54,414 nucleotides of DNA. It comes from Chloroflexus islandicus (lineage in GTDB: Bacteria > Chloroflexota > Chloroflexia > Chloroflexales > Chloroflexaceae). This document shows positions 41,206-52,176 of this stretch, piece after piece. Both the position numbers and the translations under genes were made by a program. The stretch spans positions 1-54,414 of the forward strand of contig NZ_LWQS01000055.1 of NCBI RefSeq assembly GCF_001650695.1. Direction: 5' to 3'. The notes under the pieces were generated by a model that did not search any database, had not been told where the DNA came from, and saw only the letters and a program-made list of their open reading frames with translations. Every line of letters begins with the position of its first letter. Position 1 is the first letter of the stretch.

Positions 41206-41931
41206 GTGACGCGACTGTTATTGCTGATCATGTTAGCCGGTAGCTTGCTCAGCGCGTGCAGCGTCGCCGCGACTGATGCCGCGGCGTTAGCTGTGCCGTC
41301 ACCGACCGCAACTGCCACACTCACCAGCATACCAACGGCAACGCCAACCGCCACACCAACCGCGCTCCCAACCGCAACGGCGACCGTTGCGCCTACCGCA
41401 ACCCCTACTGCTACCCCCACTGCCGAACCGACGCCAACTCCATCGCCAACCGCAACGCTGGCGCCAACCCCGCCGCCAACCGGCGACCGTACTCCGGCAC
41501 GGCTGGTCATTCCGGCCATTAACCTCGACCGCACCTTGTATCCGGTTGGATTGGACAACAACAACGTGCCGATCGTGCTCGATCACGATGTCGGCTGGTA
41601 CCTCTACAGCGCCAAGCCGGGCCAAGGTGAGAACATTGTGCTCTGGGGGCATGTCTTGCGCTTCCGCAAAGCGCCGCATATTCCCGCGCCCTTTGCCGAT
41701 GTGGAACGGTTAGCGATTGGCAGCGAGATCTTTCTCTACAGTGCCGATGGCGCCGTCTTCCGCTACGTGGTGGCGCGCAAAGAGCGGGTAACGCCAGATC
41801 AAGTGCAGTACATTCTTCCTACCGGCGATGAACGGTTGACCTTAGTGTCGTGCATTGGCGACCGGGTGATTGTCGAGGGCAACGTCGAATTGACCCACCG
41901 CCTGATTACGATCGCTTTACCGGCGCCGTGA
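41206..41931 (+). CDS. Sortase-family transpeptidase, predicted lipoprotein
   Basis: Cysteine transpeptidase or housekeeping sortase homologue. Seen: a lipobox-type signal peptide (LLLLIMLAGSLLSACS), a long low-complexity Thr/Pro/Ala linker of TATPT-like units (residues ~30-95), then the catalytic domain ARLVIPAINLDRTLYPVG, His in IVLWGHVLRFRK, Cys in LTLVSCIGDR and the trailing Arg in RVIVEG. 241 residues. GTG start with GAGGTGAT. Lipid anchoring instead of a transmembrane helix is unusual for a sortase. No LPxTG substrate is adjacent. Confidence 0.88.
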   Translation: MTRLLLLIMLAGSLLSACSVAATDAAALAVPSPTATATLTSIPTATPTATPTALPTATATVAPTATPTATPTAEPTPTPSPTATLAPTPPPTGDRTPARLVIPAINLDRTLYPVGLDNNNVPIVLDHDVGWYLYSAKPGQGENIVLWGHVLRFRKAPHIPAPFADVERLAIGSEIFLYSADGAVFRYVVARKERVTPDQVQYILPTGDERLTLVSCIGDRVIVEGNVELTHRLITIALPAP

Positions 41932-41951
41932 CAAGGCGTCACGCCGCCTCG

Positions 41952-41960
41952 TGGTATACT
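41952..41960 (+). promoter_or_regulatory. Extended -10 promoter of the F420 oxidoreductase gene
   Basis: TGGTATACT matches an extended -10 (TGn plus TATACT), 40 bp before the GTG start. No clear -35 box is present at the usual distance. Confidence 0.4.
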
Positions 41961-41999
41961 ATGCGCTAGACTTCACCTGAAACAATAAGGGTAACGCTT

Positions 42000-42979
42000 G
42001 TGGCAACGATTGGCCTATCCGCAGCGCTAGAACAGTTTCATCCCAACGAACTGCTCGAACATTGCCGGCTCGCTGAGCAATACGGCTTCCGTGGCGTGAT
42101 GGCCGCCGACCACTTCCAACCATGGGTGCCTGCTCAAGGCCATAACGCCTTCGTCTATAGTTGGATGGGCGCGCTCGGCGTGATGACGAACCACCGCTTT
42201 GGGCCGGGTGTAACCTGCCCCTCATTCCGCACCCACCCGGCAGTAATTGCGCAAGCGGCAGCCACCCTCGGCGCCATGTTCCCCGGACGCTTCTGGCTCG
42301 GCTTGGGCAGCGGCGAGTTGCTGAATGAGAATGTGGTCGGTGGGGTGTGGCCCGAACCGCTGGTGCGGTTTGAGATGCTGCAAGAGGCGACCGAGATTAT
42401 TCAGAAGCTGCTAAGCGGCAAAGAGGCGCGCTACCGCGGGCGCTATTTTCAGATGAACAAGGTGCGGTTATGGACGCTGCCGGAACAGCCGGTACCGATC
42501 TATATCGCCGCCACCGGCCCGCAGACGCTGCGGTGGGCGGGCAAGACGTGCGACGGCTTGATTACGCCGGGGGCCGCGCCTGAGAAGCTGCGCCGGATTC
42601 TGGCCGATTTTGCCGCCGGCGCGCGCGAGGCCGGCAAAGACCCTGATAAAATGCCAAAACTGCTGCAACTGCATGTCTCGTGGGCTCCCACCGATGAAGA
42701 GGCGTTGCAGAATGCGCTGAACCAATGGCCGAACGGCGGCATGAATTTCCCCAAGCAAGATATTCGCTCTCCCGAAGATTTCGCCGCAATGGCCAAGCTG
42801 GTGCGGCCTGAAGATTTTCGCGGACGAGTGTTGATTTCGTCCGATCTCGACCAGCACCGTGCCCACCTCCAACAGTTTATCGATCTCGGCTTCGACGAGA
42901 TCTATGTGCATAATGTCGGTCGCAATCAGGTGGAATGGATTAAAGCGTTTGGCGAAGCTGTCTTGCCCAACTTACGCCC

Positions 42980-42998
<19 letters not shown>
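42000..42998 (+). CDS. F420-dependent LLM-class oxidoreductase (G6PDH-like subfamily)
   Basis: Luciferase-like TIM barrel that uses coenzyme F420. Seen: IGLSAALEQFHPNELLEHCR, MAADHFQPWVPAQGHNAFVY, GPGVTCPSFRTHPAVIAQAA, FPGRFWLGLGSGELLNENVV and VPIYIAATGPQTLRWAGKTC, the pattern of F420-dependent glucose-6-phosphate dehydrogenase-like proteins. GTG start. It implies that the organism makes F420. The sugar substrate is not proven. Its end overlaps the biotin carboxylase gene by 19 bp, suggesting cotranslation. Confidence 0.88.
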
Positions 42999-44944
<1,946 letters not shown>

Positions 44945-44975
44945 ACGCTTTTGAGAGATTGTTACGGATGAAGGT

Positions 44976-45353
44976 ATGGCAGCGCAACAACCAGCCGGTC
45001 AGCAGAGTAAGCAACAACCAGCAACCCAATCCAAATCGCCGCCCCCCAAACGGCGCGGCCCCAGCGGCTGTCTTCTCTGGCTCTTTGTGATCACAATGCT
45101 GGCGATCAGCCTGCTCGGCCTCGGCTTTTTGCAACCGGTCAAGCTGGCCGTGGCCCAAGAGTTTATCATTGGCGTTACCCGTGGCGGTGTTCGCGAAACG
45201 ATCGAAGTCACCAGCGTTGATTCGTGCATCCGGGTGGCTGGATCAAACCAGTTGCAATCCATCACCCGCACTCGGCGCATCACGACCTACAATAACGGGG
45301 CAGTACTCGAATTGACGTTCAGCGATCCGCCGTTACCAGCCGATTGCCGCTAA
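44976..45353 (+). CDS. Small single-pass membrane protein, unknown
   Basis: Not recognised. A Gln/Lys/Pro-rich cytoplasmic stretch (about 28 residues) precedes one membrane helix (CLLWLFVITMLAISLLGLGF), followed by a ~70-residue outside domain with two cysteines that could form a disulfide (DSCIRVAG; terminal PADCR). It lies between the carboxylase subunit and a VWA protein, 11 bp before the latter's start, so probably in an operon with it. Confidence 0.7.
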   Translation: MAAQQPAGQQSKQQPATQSKSPPPKRRGPSGCLLWLFVITMLAISLLGLGFLQPVKLAVAQEFIIGVTRGGVRETIEVTSVDSCIRVAGSNQLQSITRTRRITTYNNGAVLELTFSDPPLPADCR

Positions 45354-45364
45354 GGGATTTGCGT

Positions 45365-46699
45365 ATGCCGTTACAGGTGCGCTGCGCTCCTGAACCGGTA
45401 ACATTGCCTGTCCTGTCGCAACCGCAAGTGGCGTATGTCCATCTGACGATTGCCGCCGATGGCTACCGCGATCTGCCGCTGCATCTGGCGATCGTGGCTG
45501 ACGCCAGCCGCTCGATGCGCATTCCGCTGGTCGATGAAGACCAGTTTCGCGAACTGGTGCGCAGTAGCGGCGCGCACGAGGTGCTGGTTGACGGAGTGCC
45601 GGTGTGGCAATTAGGCACGCCGCTGGCGAATGACATGCGCGCCCGCTACCCGAGCCCAATTGACTACACCGCCCGCGCCCTGCACAGCCTGATCGAACGG
45701 CTCGATCAGACCGACCGGCTGGCGCTGATCGCCTGTGCTAGCGATGCAATGGTGCTGGCGCCGAGCACCCCCGGCGACCGCCGCGCCGAGCTGGTCGCCG
45801 CGATTGCCCGCCTGCCGGCGCTGCGCCTCGGCGACACGACCAATCTCGCGCAAGGGTTGCAACTGGCGTTAGCCCAGTTTGTCGTCACCGATGAACCGGC
45901 AGTGCGCCGGGTGGTGCTGCTCACCGATGGCTTTACCACCGATGCAGCGCTGTGCGTCGCCGCAGCCCGCGAAGCGGCGGCGCGCGGCATTACCATCAGC
46001 ACGATCGGCTTGGGTGGCGCCTTTGAAGAAGCGTTACTCACCCAACTCGCCGACCTCAGTGGCGGGAGAGCCAGCTTTGTGCTTGACGCCAGCCACATCC
46101 CAGCCATCATCGCCGCTGAGCTGGAGCATGCCCGCCAGACCTCGGCCCAAGCGATCACGATGCAGATGGCGCTGCCGCAAACGGTGACGCTACGCCGGAT
46201 CACCCGCCTTGCCCCTGCGCTAAGCGTGCTAACCCCGCTCAGTGCCGAGCATGGCCGGCGCTTGACTCTGCCGCTCGGCGATCTGCGCCGGGGTGAAGCG
46301 GTGCGATTGCTCTGCGAATTCCTCGTTGCCCCCGGCCCGCCCGGCAGCCAGCGCCGGCTGGCCCGCCTCCGCTTTAGCAGCGGCCAACACGAACAACACC
46401 ACGACCTCATCGCCCACTACGAGCTACAGGCAACCAACCCGCCGCCCGCCTTACTGTCGATCATTACCCGCGCCACCATCGCCCACCTGCACCAGCGTGC
46501 CAACCTTGCCCGCCAGCAAGGCGACTACGCTACGGCAGCCCAACTGTTGCGCCAACTGGCGGCGCGCCTGCGCGAAGCCGGCGAAACAGAACTGGCCGCG
46601 CTCGCTGTCGCCGAAGCCGCCACCCTCGACCAAACCCATCGCCCCAGCGCGACCGCCAAAGAGCTTACCTACGCTACCCGCCGGTTGGGGGAAGGGTGA
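45365..46699 (+). CDS. von Willebrand factor type A domain protein
   Basis: VWA proteins bind metal-dependent ligands through a MIDAS site. Seen: LHLAIVADASRSM (D-x-S-x-S), Thr in GDTTNLAQGLQLAL, VVLLTDGFTTD (Asp), and after the domain a beta-rich region (QMALPQTVTLRRITRLAPAL) and helical tail (ANLARQQGDYATAAQLLRQL). The start at MPLQVRC (45365) follows AAGGGAT; an upstream in-frame ATG lies inside the previous gene. No signal peptide, so it acts in the cytoplasm. The loop between strand 1 and helix 1 has an insertion of about 50 residues. Confidence 0.85.
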   Translation: MPLQVRCAPEPVTLPVLSQPQVAYVHLTIAADGYRDLPLHLAIVADASRSMRIPLVDEDQFRELVRSSGAHEVLVDGVPVWQLGTPLANDMRARYPSPIDYTARALHSLIERLDQTDRLALIACASDAMVLAPSTPGDRRAELVAAIARLPALRLGDTTNLAQGLQLALAQFVVTDEPAVRRVVLLTDGFTTDAALCVAAAREAAARGITISTIGLGGAFEEALLTQLADLSGGRASFVLDASHIPAIIAAELEHARQTSAQAITMQMALPQTVTLRRITRLAPALSVLTPLSAEHGRRLTLPLGDLRRGEAVRLLCEFLVAPGPPGSQRRLARLRFSSGQHEQHHDLIAHYELQATNPPPALLSIITRATIAHLHQRANLARQQGDYATAAQLLRQLAARLREAGETELAALAVAEAATLDQTHRPSATAKELTYATRRLGEG

Positions 46700-46754
46700 G
46701 GGGAAAACCTCCACGTGAAGATCAACACGCTGCGCTGGCCACTGCGGCGAAGCC

Positions 46755-46915
46755 GTTACCTCTCTTGTCATTGCGAGCCGCACGTAGGGGCAGAGCGGTG
46801 CGTTGCCTTCGCACGGCGAAGCCATCCCCCGCGAACACGAGAGCGATCCGCTCAGACATACCTTTCACTGAATCGGGAGATTGCTTCGGGCGCTGCGCGC
46901 CCTCGCCATGACAAG
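46755..46915. repeat. CATTGCGAG/GATTGCTTCGG intergenic repeats
   Basis: The 350-bp gap holds TTGTCATTGCGAGCCGCACG (46767 onward) and GGGAGATTGCTTCGGGCGCT with GCGCGCCCTCGCCATGACA (46880-46914), same family as 36604-37290. No gene is seen. The segment from 46940 to 47051 is AT-richer and likely carries the promoter of the next gene. Confidence 0.7.
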
Positions 46916-47051
46916 TGTGTACGAGCCCTTGAAACGACTACATAGAACATGAATACTCCATTCATCCATTTATCATTCAAAATGTCCTGACTATGTATAA
47001 AATGGTCTGTAATCAGATCAAATCCCTTATCACGACCGTGAAAGTATCGCT

Positions 47052-48644
47052 ATGCGCAACGTTTGGTTGCCAACCGCCCTCATTCTTCTCATCTTTGCGC
47101 TGATCAGCTCTGCACCGGCCTCACTCCACGCTCGCCCGGCGCCGATGATGGGATCACCAAGCGATTACCTCTACCCGCATTTGCATAACCTTGTCTGGGA
47201 TCCGCTGGATGCGAATCATGTCTACGCGACCTCGCCCATCGGCGGCTGGCATAGTTTCGATGCGGGCCGCACGTGGCAGCCGCTGAGTCCCGCAACGCCG
47301 AATTTGCATTACGGACGCATCGTTGTTGACACCGAACGGCGCATTTTGTACCTCTACCGCTGGGGTGATCATTATCTCTACCGCAGCGATGATTTTGGCG
47401 AGCATTGGCAGATTGTCAGCCGGGCAATGTATTATCAGCTCGCGCTTGCGCCTCAGCACAACGGCGCGCTCTTGGCGATTCACGGCGACTGGCGGCTGCG
47501 CCGTTCGGACGATGGCGGCTTCACGTGGCGCGATCTGGCCCAACCGTTGCCCGACCCGGCTGAAACGACGCTGGCCGTTGCGCCTGATGGCACATTGTAT
47601 GCGATCGCTAACCGGCAGCTTTTCCGTTCTACTGATAGCGGTCTGTCGTGGGATCGCTGGGGCGAATGGCCGGCTGCCTCCCGCCCGCGCGAATTGCTGG
47701 TTGGCCCCGACGGCGCCTTGATCGCGCTGATTGCTAGCCCCGATCAGCCATCGGTGTCGGGAAGCGCACTCTGGCGTAGCACTGACGGCGCCAACTGGGT
47801 GGCAGCGCCGCTGCCGGCAACACGGATCGCGGTGAGCATTGTCAGCGGCGGCACACTCTGGGCCGGCAGCGACGACGGGCATGTGTGGCGCAACCTCGAC
47901 CCGCAGCGCTGGGATGATTTGGCCGGCTGGCGCGAACTCCGCTTGCAACTGGCCCGCCCAATTGCGCTGCGCGACGATATTCCCTATACCCCCGACATTA
48001 CTGACATCAGTGCCAGCCCGACCGGCGTCGTCTTAGTAGGCACCATTCACGGCATTTACCGGGCGGCCACCCCGGATGGGCCGGCCCTGTTGCGCGCGCG
48101 GGGCCTGTTGCCGACAGCCGCATTGCCCACGACACCCCAGCCACCTGAGAGTGGTGAGCGTTATTTTCCAGCTACTGGCCAAACGCTGAGCGATCCGTTT
48201 CTGAGTCGCTGGCAGCAGGCGGGTGGGATGATCACGCTTGGTATGCCGCGCACGGCGCCGTTTATCGAACGTAATGTTGATAGCGGGCGCGATGAGTTGG
48301 TGCAATATTTTGAACGGGGCCGGATTGAAGTGCCGCTCACAGCCAACGCGACACCAACGCTTGGCCGGGTGGCGGCAGCGCTCATCGCAGAGCAGGGGCC
48401 GGCTCCCACCGAAAACCCGCGCGCCGATTGCCGTTACTTCCCGCAAACTGGCTATAACCTGTGCGGCAAGATGTTGCAGGCATGGGTGCAATATGGCGGT
48501 GTGGCAACCCTTGGGTATCCGCTGAGCCCAGCCAACCCTGACCAGCAATGGTTTGAGCGCGGGCGGATTGAACAGCGTGATGAGCAGTTGTTCCTCTGTC
48601 TCGTTGGTAATGAAGATTTGCAGGCAAGAGGTTGGTTGCCGTAG
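47052..48644 (+). CDS. Secreted Asp-box (BNR/sialidase-like) beta-propeller protein
   Basis: Extracellular protein of unknown binding role. Seen: a signal peptide (LPTALILLIFALISSAPASLHA), then Asp-box repeats SFDAGRTW, SDDFGEHW, SDDGGFTW, STDSGLSW and STDGANW over residues 60-260, which form propeller blades as in sialidases or YCF48-like proteins. The last ~170 residues hold two copies of a Chloroflexota-typical repeat: FPATGQTLSDPFLSRWQQAG then YFERGRIE, and FPQTGYNLCGKMLQAWVQYG then WFERGRIE. 530 residues. No sialidase catalytic set is evident. Confidence 0.82.
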   Translation: MRNVWLPTALILLIFALISSAPASLHARPAPMMGSPSDYLYPHLHNLVWDPLDANHVYATSPIGGWHSFDAGRTWQPLSPATPNLHYGRIVVDTERRILYLYRWGDHYLYRSDDFGEHWQIVSRAMYYQLALAPQHNGALLAIHGDWRLRRSDDGGFTWRDLAQPLPDPAETTLAVAPDGTLYAIANRQLFRSTDSGLSWDRWGEWPAASRPRELLVGPDGALIALIASPDQPSVSGSALWRSTDGANWVAAPLPATRIAVSIVSGGTLWAGSDDGHVWRNLDPQRWDDLAGWRELRLQLARPIALRDDIPYTPDITDISASPTGVVLVGTIHGIYRAATPDGPALLRARGLLPTAALPTTPQPPESGERYFPATGQTLSDPFLSRWQQAGGMITLGMPRTAPFIERNVDSGRDELVQYFERGRIEVPLTANATPTLGRVAAALIAEQGPAPTENPRADCRYFPQTGYNLCGKMLQAWVQYGGVATLGYPLSPANPDQQWFERGRIEQRDEQLFLCLVGNEDLQARGWLP

Positions 48645-48654
48645 GGTGAGATGG

Positions 48655-48855
48655 GTGTCATCGCGAGCCGCCTCCGGCGGCGAAGCAATCCCCCGCGCTA
48701 ACGGATGGAGACCACTCAGCCATGATTCTCGCTGAAGCAGGAGATTGCTTCGGGCGCTGCACACCCTCGCAACGTAACCGGTTGTCTGCGAGCCGAGCGG
48801 TAGGGGCCGAGCGGTGCTCTCTGCCCTCGCGCGGCGACGCAATCTCCCCCGCTAG
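48655..48855. repeat. CATCGCGAG/GATTGCTTCGG intergenic repeats
   Basis: TCATCGCGAGCCGCC...GAAGCAATCCCCC, then GCAGGAGATTGCTTCGGGCG with CACCCTCGCAAC (48735-48775), then CTGCGAGCCGAGCGG. Degenerate copies of the family seen at 36604-37290 and 46755-46915. No gene. Confidence 0.65.
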
Positions 48856-48868
48856 CGGACAGAACCCG

Positions 48869-48896
48869 TTCAGAGCACCCTATTCAATGGTACAAT
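48869..48896 (+). promoter_or_regulatory. Promoter of the cyclophilin gene
   Basis: TTCAGA (48869-48874) and TACAAT (48891-48896) with 16-bp spacing, 41 bp before the start codon. Confidence 0.45.
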
Positions 48897-48937
48897 GACG
48901 AAAAATCGCTGTACTTGAAAGAATGAGGAGCATACCC

Positions 48938-49420
48938 GTGGCTAAACAGTGGAGCAGCCCGCCAGCAATGCAGATTGATGTCACCAAGACCTATCGGGTG
49001 ACGATGGAGACCACCCGCGGTACGATTGAGCTTGATCTCTACCCGCAGCATGCGCCGATGACGGTCAACAATTTCGTCTTCCTCACCCGCGAAGGCTTTT
49101 ACGATGGCCTCACCTTCCATCGGGTGATCAAGGATTTCGTCATTCAGGGTGGCGACCCGACCGGGCGCGGCAGCGGCGGCCCCGGCTATCGCTTCCCCGA
49201 TGAGGTGATGGGCAACCCGCTCAAGCACGAGGCTGGCGTCATCTCGATGGCGAACGCTGGCCCCAACACCAATGGCAGCCAGTTTTTCATTACCCACACC
49301 CCCCAACCCCACCTGAATGGCCGCCATACCGTGTTTGGCAAGGTCGTGTCTGGTATGGACGTGGTCTACGCCATCCAGCAAGGCGATAAGATGACCAAAG
49401 TCACTGTGCGCGAGGTATAG
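48938..49420 (+). CDS. Cyclophilin-type peptidyl-prolyl cis-trans isomerase
   Basis: Protein-folding isomerase. Seen: [20 protein letters not shown] then [20 protein letters not shown] (catalytic Arg in FHRV), [60 protein letters not shown]. 160 residues with no signal peptide, so cytoplasmic. The GTG at 48938 has GAGGAG seven bases upstream; the slightly longer ATG frame has none. Confidence 0.95.
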   Translation: MAKQWSSPPAMQIDVTKTYRVTMETTRGTIELDLYPQHAPMTVNNFVFLTREGFYDGLTFHRVIKDFVIQGGDPTGRGSGGPGYRFPDEVMGNPLKHEAGVISMANAGPNTNGSQFFITHTPQPHLNGRHTVFGKVVSGMDVVYAIQQGDKMTKVTVREV

Positions 49421-49446
49421 CAACCAGCACCGCCACCCGTCATCTC

Positions 49447-49475
49447 GTAAGGGCACAGCGTTGCTGTGCCCTTAC
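49447..49475. terminator. Bidirectional terminator between convergent genes
   Basis: Perfect 13-bp stem GTAAGGGCACAGC (49447-49459) / GCTGTGCCCTTAC (49463-49475) with loop GTT, followed by TTCT on the plus strand. Confidence 0.7.
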
Positions 49476-49484
49476 TTCTCTGCT

Positions 49485-50564
49485 CTAACGCGGCGCCTGC
49501 GACAGCACCTCGCATCCGTCATCAGTTATGAGCGCCAAATCTTCAATCCGCACGCCACCCCATTCCGGCAGATAAATCCCCGGTTCGACCGACGTCACCA
49601 TACCGGCTTGCAACGGCGGGCTAGGCGGCGCGTCGGGGGCAGTGATCCGCAGCCACGGCGCTTCGTGGATGACCAAACCCACGCCGTGGCCGAGGCTATG
49701 GGCAATGCCATGGGCATAGCCGGCCTCTTCGATCACCCGGCGGGCAATCGCATCGGCTTCGGCCCACGGCAAACCGGGACGCAACGCGCGGATCGCCGTC
49801 TGCTGAGCGGCGAGCGTCGCCGCATACACCGCGCGGAAGGTGTCGTCGGGTTGGCCCAGTACGATGGTGCGGGTGAGATCGGCGTGATAGCCATTGAGCC
49901 GCGCCCCCATATCGATGATGATCGGCTGGCCTTCACCCAACACATCATGGCCCGGCTCGTGATGGGGACGGGCGCTATTGCGGCCAGCGGCCACAATAAT
50001 CGGGAAGGAAGGCCCATCGGCCCCCAGATCGTGCAGCGCTACTTCGAGGCGCCACGCCGCTTCACGCTCGGTCATATCAGGAGCCAACACCGGCAACACT
50101 GCCGCCAGCGCCGCATCGGTGATCGCTGCCGCGCGCCGCAATAGCTCGATCTCGCCGGCATCTTTCACCACGCGCAGTTCTTCCACGATATTCTCGGTCG
50201 CCACCAATTCAACCGTTTCAGCCAACGCCTTCGCAAACTGCTGATACTCGGCCACCGTCATCGCCGCCGCCTCAAAACCCAGCCGGCTCAGACCCAATTC
50301 CGCCGCCAGCTCAGCGACCAGTTTCGGCAGCGGTTTCACCGCTGCGCGCACTTCACGCAAAGTAAACGCCGGCGCCTCAGCCGCCGCGCGCACCGTATAC
50401 CGGCCATCGGTCAGCAAGAACGCTGCCTCGGCGCTGATCAATAACGCGCCGGCACTGCCGGTAAACCCGCTGAGATACCGCCGGCTGGTTGGCGCCGTCA
50501 GCAGAATCGCCGGCAATCCCTGCTCTGCCAACGTGGCGCGCAACCGCTGCACTCGCTCGTTCAT
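49485..50564 (-). CDS. M24-family Xaa-Pro aminopeptidase / dipeptidase
   Basis: Dinuclear metal peptidase cleaving Xaa-Pro bonds. Seen: an N-terminal creatinase-like domain (LPAILLTAPTSRRYLSGFTG), then metal ligands Asp in IIIDMGARLNGYHADLTRTI (both Asp), His in HSLGHGVGLVIHEAPW, Glu in VTSVEPGIYLPEWGGVRIED (both Glu). 359 residues, standard. ATG behind AAAGGA. Stands alone. Confidence 0.92.
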   Translation of the reverse strand: MNERVQRLRATLAEQGLPAILLTAPTSRRYLSGFTGSAGALLISAEAAFLLTDGRYTVRAAAEAPAFTLREVRAAVKPLPKLVAELAAELGLSRLGFEAAAMTVAEYQQFAKALAETVELVATENIVEELRVVKDAGEIELLRRAAAITDAALAAVLPVLAPDMTEREAAWRLEVALHDLGADGPSFPIIVAAGRNSARPHHEPGHDVLGEGQPIIIDMGARLNGYHADLTRTIVLGQPDDTFRAVYAATLAAQQTAIRALRPGLPWAEADAIARRVIEEAGYAHGIAHSLGHGVGLVIHEAPWLRITAPDAPPSPPLQAGMVTSVEPGIYLPEWGGVRIEDLALITDDGCEVLSQAPR

Positions 50565-50650
50565 GAACCATTCCTTTCACCCACATACGATCACATTGCG
50601 CCTGCATGCTACACCATCCTGCGCAAGAGATGCGCTGGCCAACTACATTC

Positions 50651-50679
50651 TTGACGTGAATTGACCAAATCGTTAGGAT
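50651..50679 (+). promoter_or_regulatory. Promoter of the KaiC-like operon
   Basis: TTGACG (50651-50656) and TAGGAT (50674-50679) with 17-bp spacing, 38 bp before the start codon. Confidence 0.55.
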
Positions 50680-50717
50680 AAGCGTAGCGACTACGCGCCT
50701 AGCCAAAGGGACAACTC

Positions 50718-52166
50718 ATGAACGACGCAGCAGCGAACCGCCTCACCACCGGCATCCCCGGCCTCGACGAAATCATCGGCGGCGGCTTGGTTCCGCATTA
50801 TGCGTATCTGGTGCGCGGCGGCCCCGGCGCTGGCAAGACCACGCTCGGCCTGCACTTTCTCGCAGCCGGCGCCGCCAATGGCGAAACGGCGCTCTTTATC
50901 AGCCTCGAAGAGGCCGAAAGCAAAATTCGCCGCAACGCAGCGCGGATCGGCATCGACCTCAGCAACGTGCATATCCTTGACCTTAGCCCGTCATCGGATT
51001 TTTTCGCCAAAACTGAAATCTACGATATCTTTTCGCCAGCGGAAGTAGAGCGCGAGCCGATCACCCGCCAAATCGTCGAGACGGTGCAACGCTTGCGACC
51101 GAGCCGGGTCTTTTTTGATCCGATTACGCAGTTTCGCTATCTGACCCCCGATATCTTCCAGTTCCGCAAGCAAGTCATCTCATTCCTGCGCTTTCTGGCC
51201 GAACAACAGACAACCGTGATCTTTTCCGCCGAGAATAGTGCAGCCTTTCCCGATGATGATCTCCAGTACATCTCCGATGGCATCATTACCCTCGAATTAA
51301 TCCAAAGTGGACGCTACCTCAGTGTGAGCAAAATGCGCGGCTCATCGTTCATCAGTGGTCGCCACGCGATGCGGCTGACCGACAGCGGCCTGCACGTCTT
51401 CCCGCGCATCGTACCCAGCCCGCTGATCGCCGGCCATGCCTTTACCCCCATGCCTTCCGGCGTGCCAGAGTTGGATGAGTTGATGAACGGCGGCATTGAA
51501 CGCGGCACCATCACGCTCATCACCGGCCCGTCAGGCGTTGGCAAAACGACGCTCGGCTTCCAGTTTATGAAAGAAGCGGCGAGCCGCGGCGAACGCTCGA
51601 TCGTCTTCTCGTTTGAAGAGGAGATCGAGATTATGCTGCAACGCTGCGAAGCGGTGAACATTCCGGTACGCGCGATGCAGACGCATCGGCTGCTGCGGGT
51701 TGAGAAGATCGAGCCGTTACAGTATAACTCGGATGAATTCGCCCAACACTTGCGTTATTATGTCGAGCAAGAACAGGTGAAGATGGTGATGATCGATAGC
51801 GTCACCGGCTACCGGCTCTGTATGCAAGGAGAAGATCTGATCAGCCAATTGCACGCGCTGAGCAAGTATCTGCAAAGCAAAGGTGTGACGGTCATTCTTA
51901 TTATGGATACGAATAGCATCGTCGGCGATTTTCAAGTCACTGACATTGGCGCGAGTTACTTGGGCGATAATATCATTTTCTTACGCTTTTTAGAGATTGA
52001 TGGTGAACTGCGCAAGGCGATCGGCGTGTTGAAGAAGCGGTTAGGTGATTTTGAGAAGACGCTGCGCGAGTTTACGATTTCTCGTTACGGGATCAAGGTG
52101 GGCAAGCCGCTGACCAACCTGCGCGGCATCCTGAGCGGAATGCCAACGTGGGTCGATAAGCTATAA
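50718..52166 (+). CDS. Double-domain KaiC-like ATPase
   Basis: RecA-superfamily ATPase with two KaiC repeats. Seen: repeat 1 TGIPGLDEIIGGGLVPHYAY with Walker A RGGPGAGKTTLGLHFL (Lys40) and FISLEEAE; repeat 2 SGVPELDELMNGGIERGTIT with Walker A GPSGVGKTTLGFQFM (about residues 270-285) and the catalytic Glu pair in FSFEEEIEI. 482 residues; the tail is short, so KaiA-type control is unlikely, and no kaiA or kaiB is adjacent. AAAGGGA precedes the ATG. A hybrid kinase follows 10 bp later. KaiC-like proteins paired with kinases are thought to tune signalling or timing; a real clock cannot be claimed. Confidence 0.9.
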   Translation: MNDAAANRLTTGIPGLDEIIGGGLVPHYAYLVRGGPGAGKTTLGLHFLAAGAANGETALFISLEEAESKIRRNAARIGIDLSNVHILDLSPSSDFFAKTEIYDIFSPAEVEREPITRQIVETVQRLRPSRVFFDPITQFRYLTPDIFQFRKQVISFLRFLAEQQTTVIFSAENSAAFPDDDLQYISDGIITLELIQSGRYLSVSKMRGSSFISGRHAMRLTDSGLHVFPRIVPSPLIAGHAFTPMPSGVPELDELMNGGIERGTITLITGPSGVGKTTLGFQFMKEAASRGERSIVFSFEEEIEIMLQRCEAVNIPVRAMQTHRLLRVEKIEPLQYNSDEFAQHLRYYVEQEQVKMVMIDSVTGYRLCMQGEDLISQLHALSKYLQSKGVTVILIMDTNSIVGDFQVTDIGASYLGDNIIFLRFLEIDGELRKAIGVLKKRLGDFEKTLREFTISRYGIKVGKPLTNLRGILSGMPTWVDKL

Positions 52167-52176
52167 AGGATCGCCA

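Noticed and set aside
40746-41564. Long minus-strand frame (272 codons) with GVGVGSAVGVAVG-like repeats
   Set aside because: It is the antisense of the sortase Thr/Pro linker joined to intergenic repeats; composition is low-complexity and no start signal is present.
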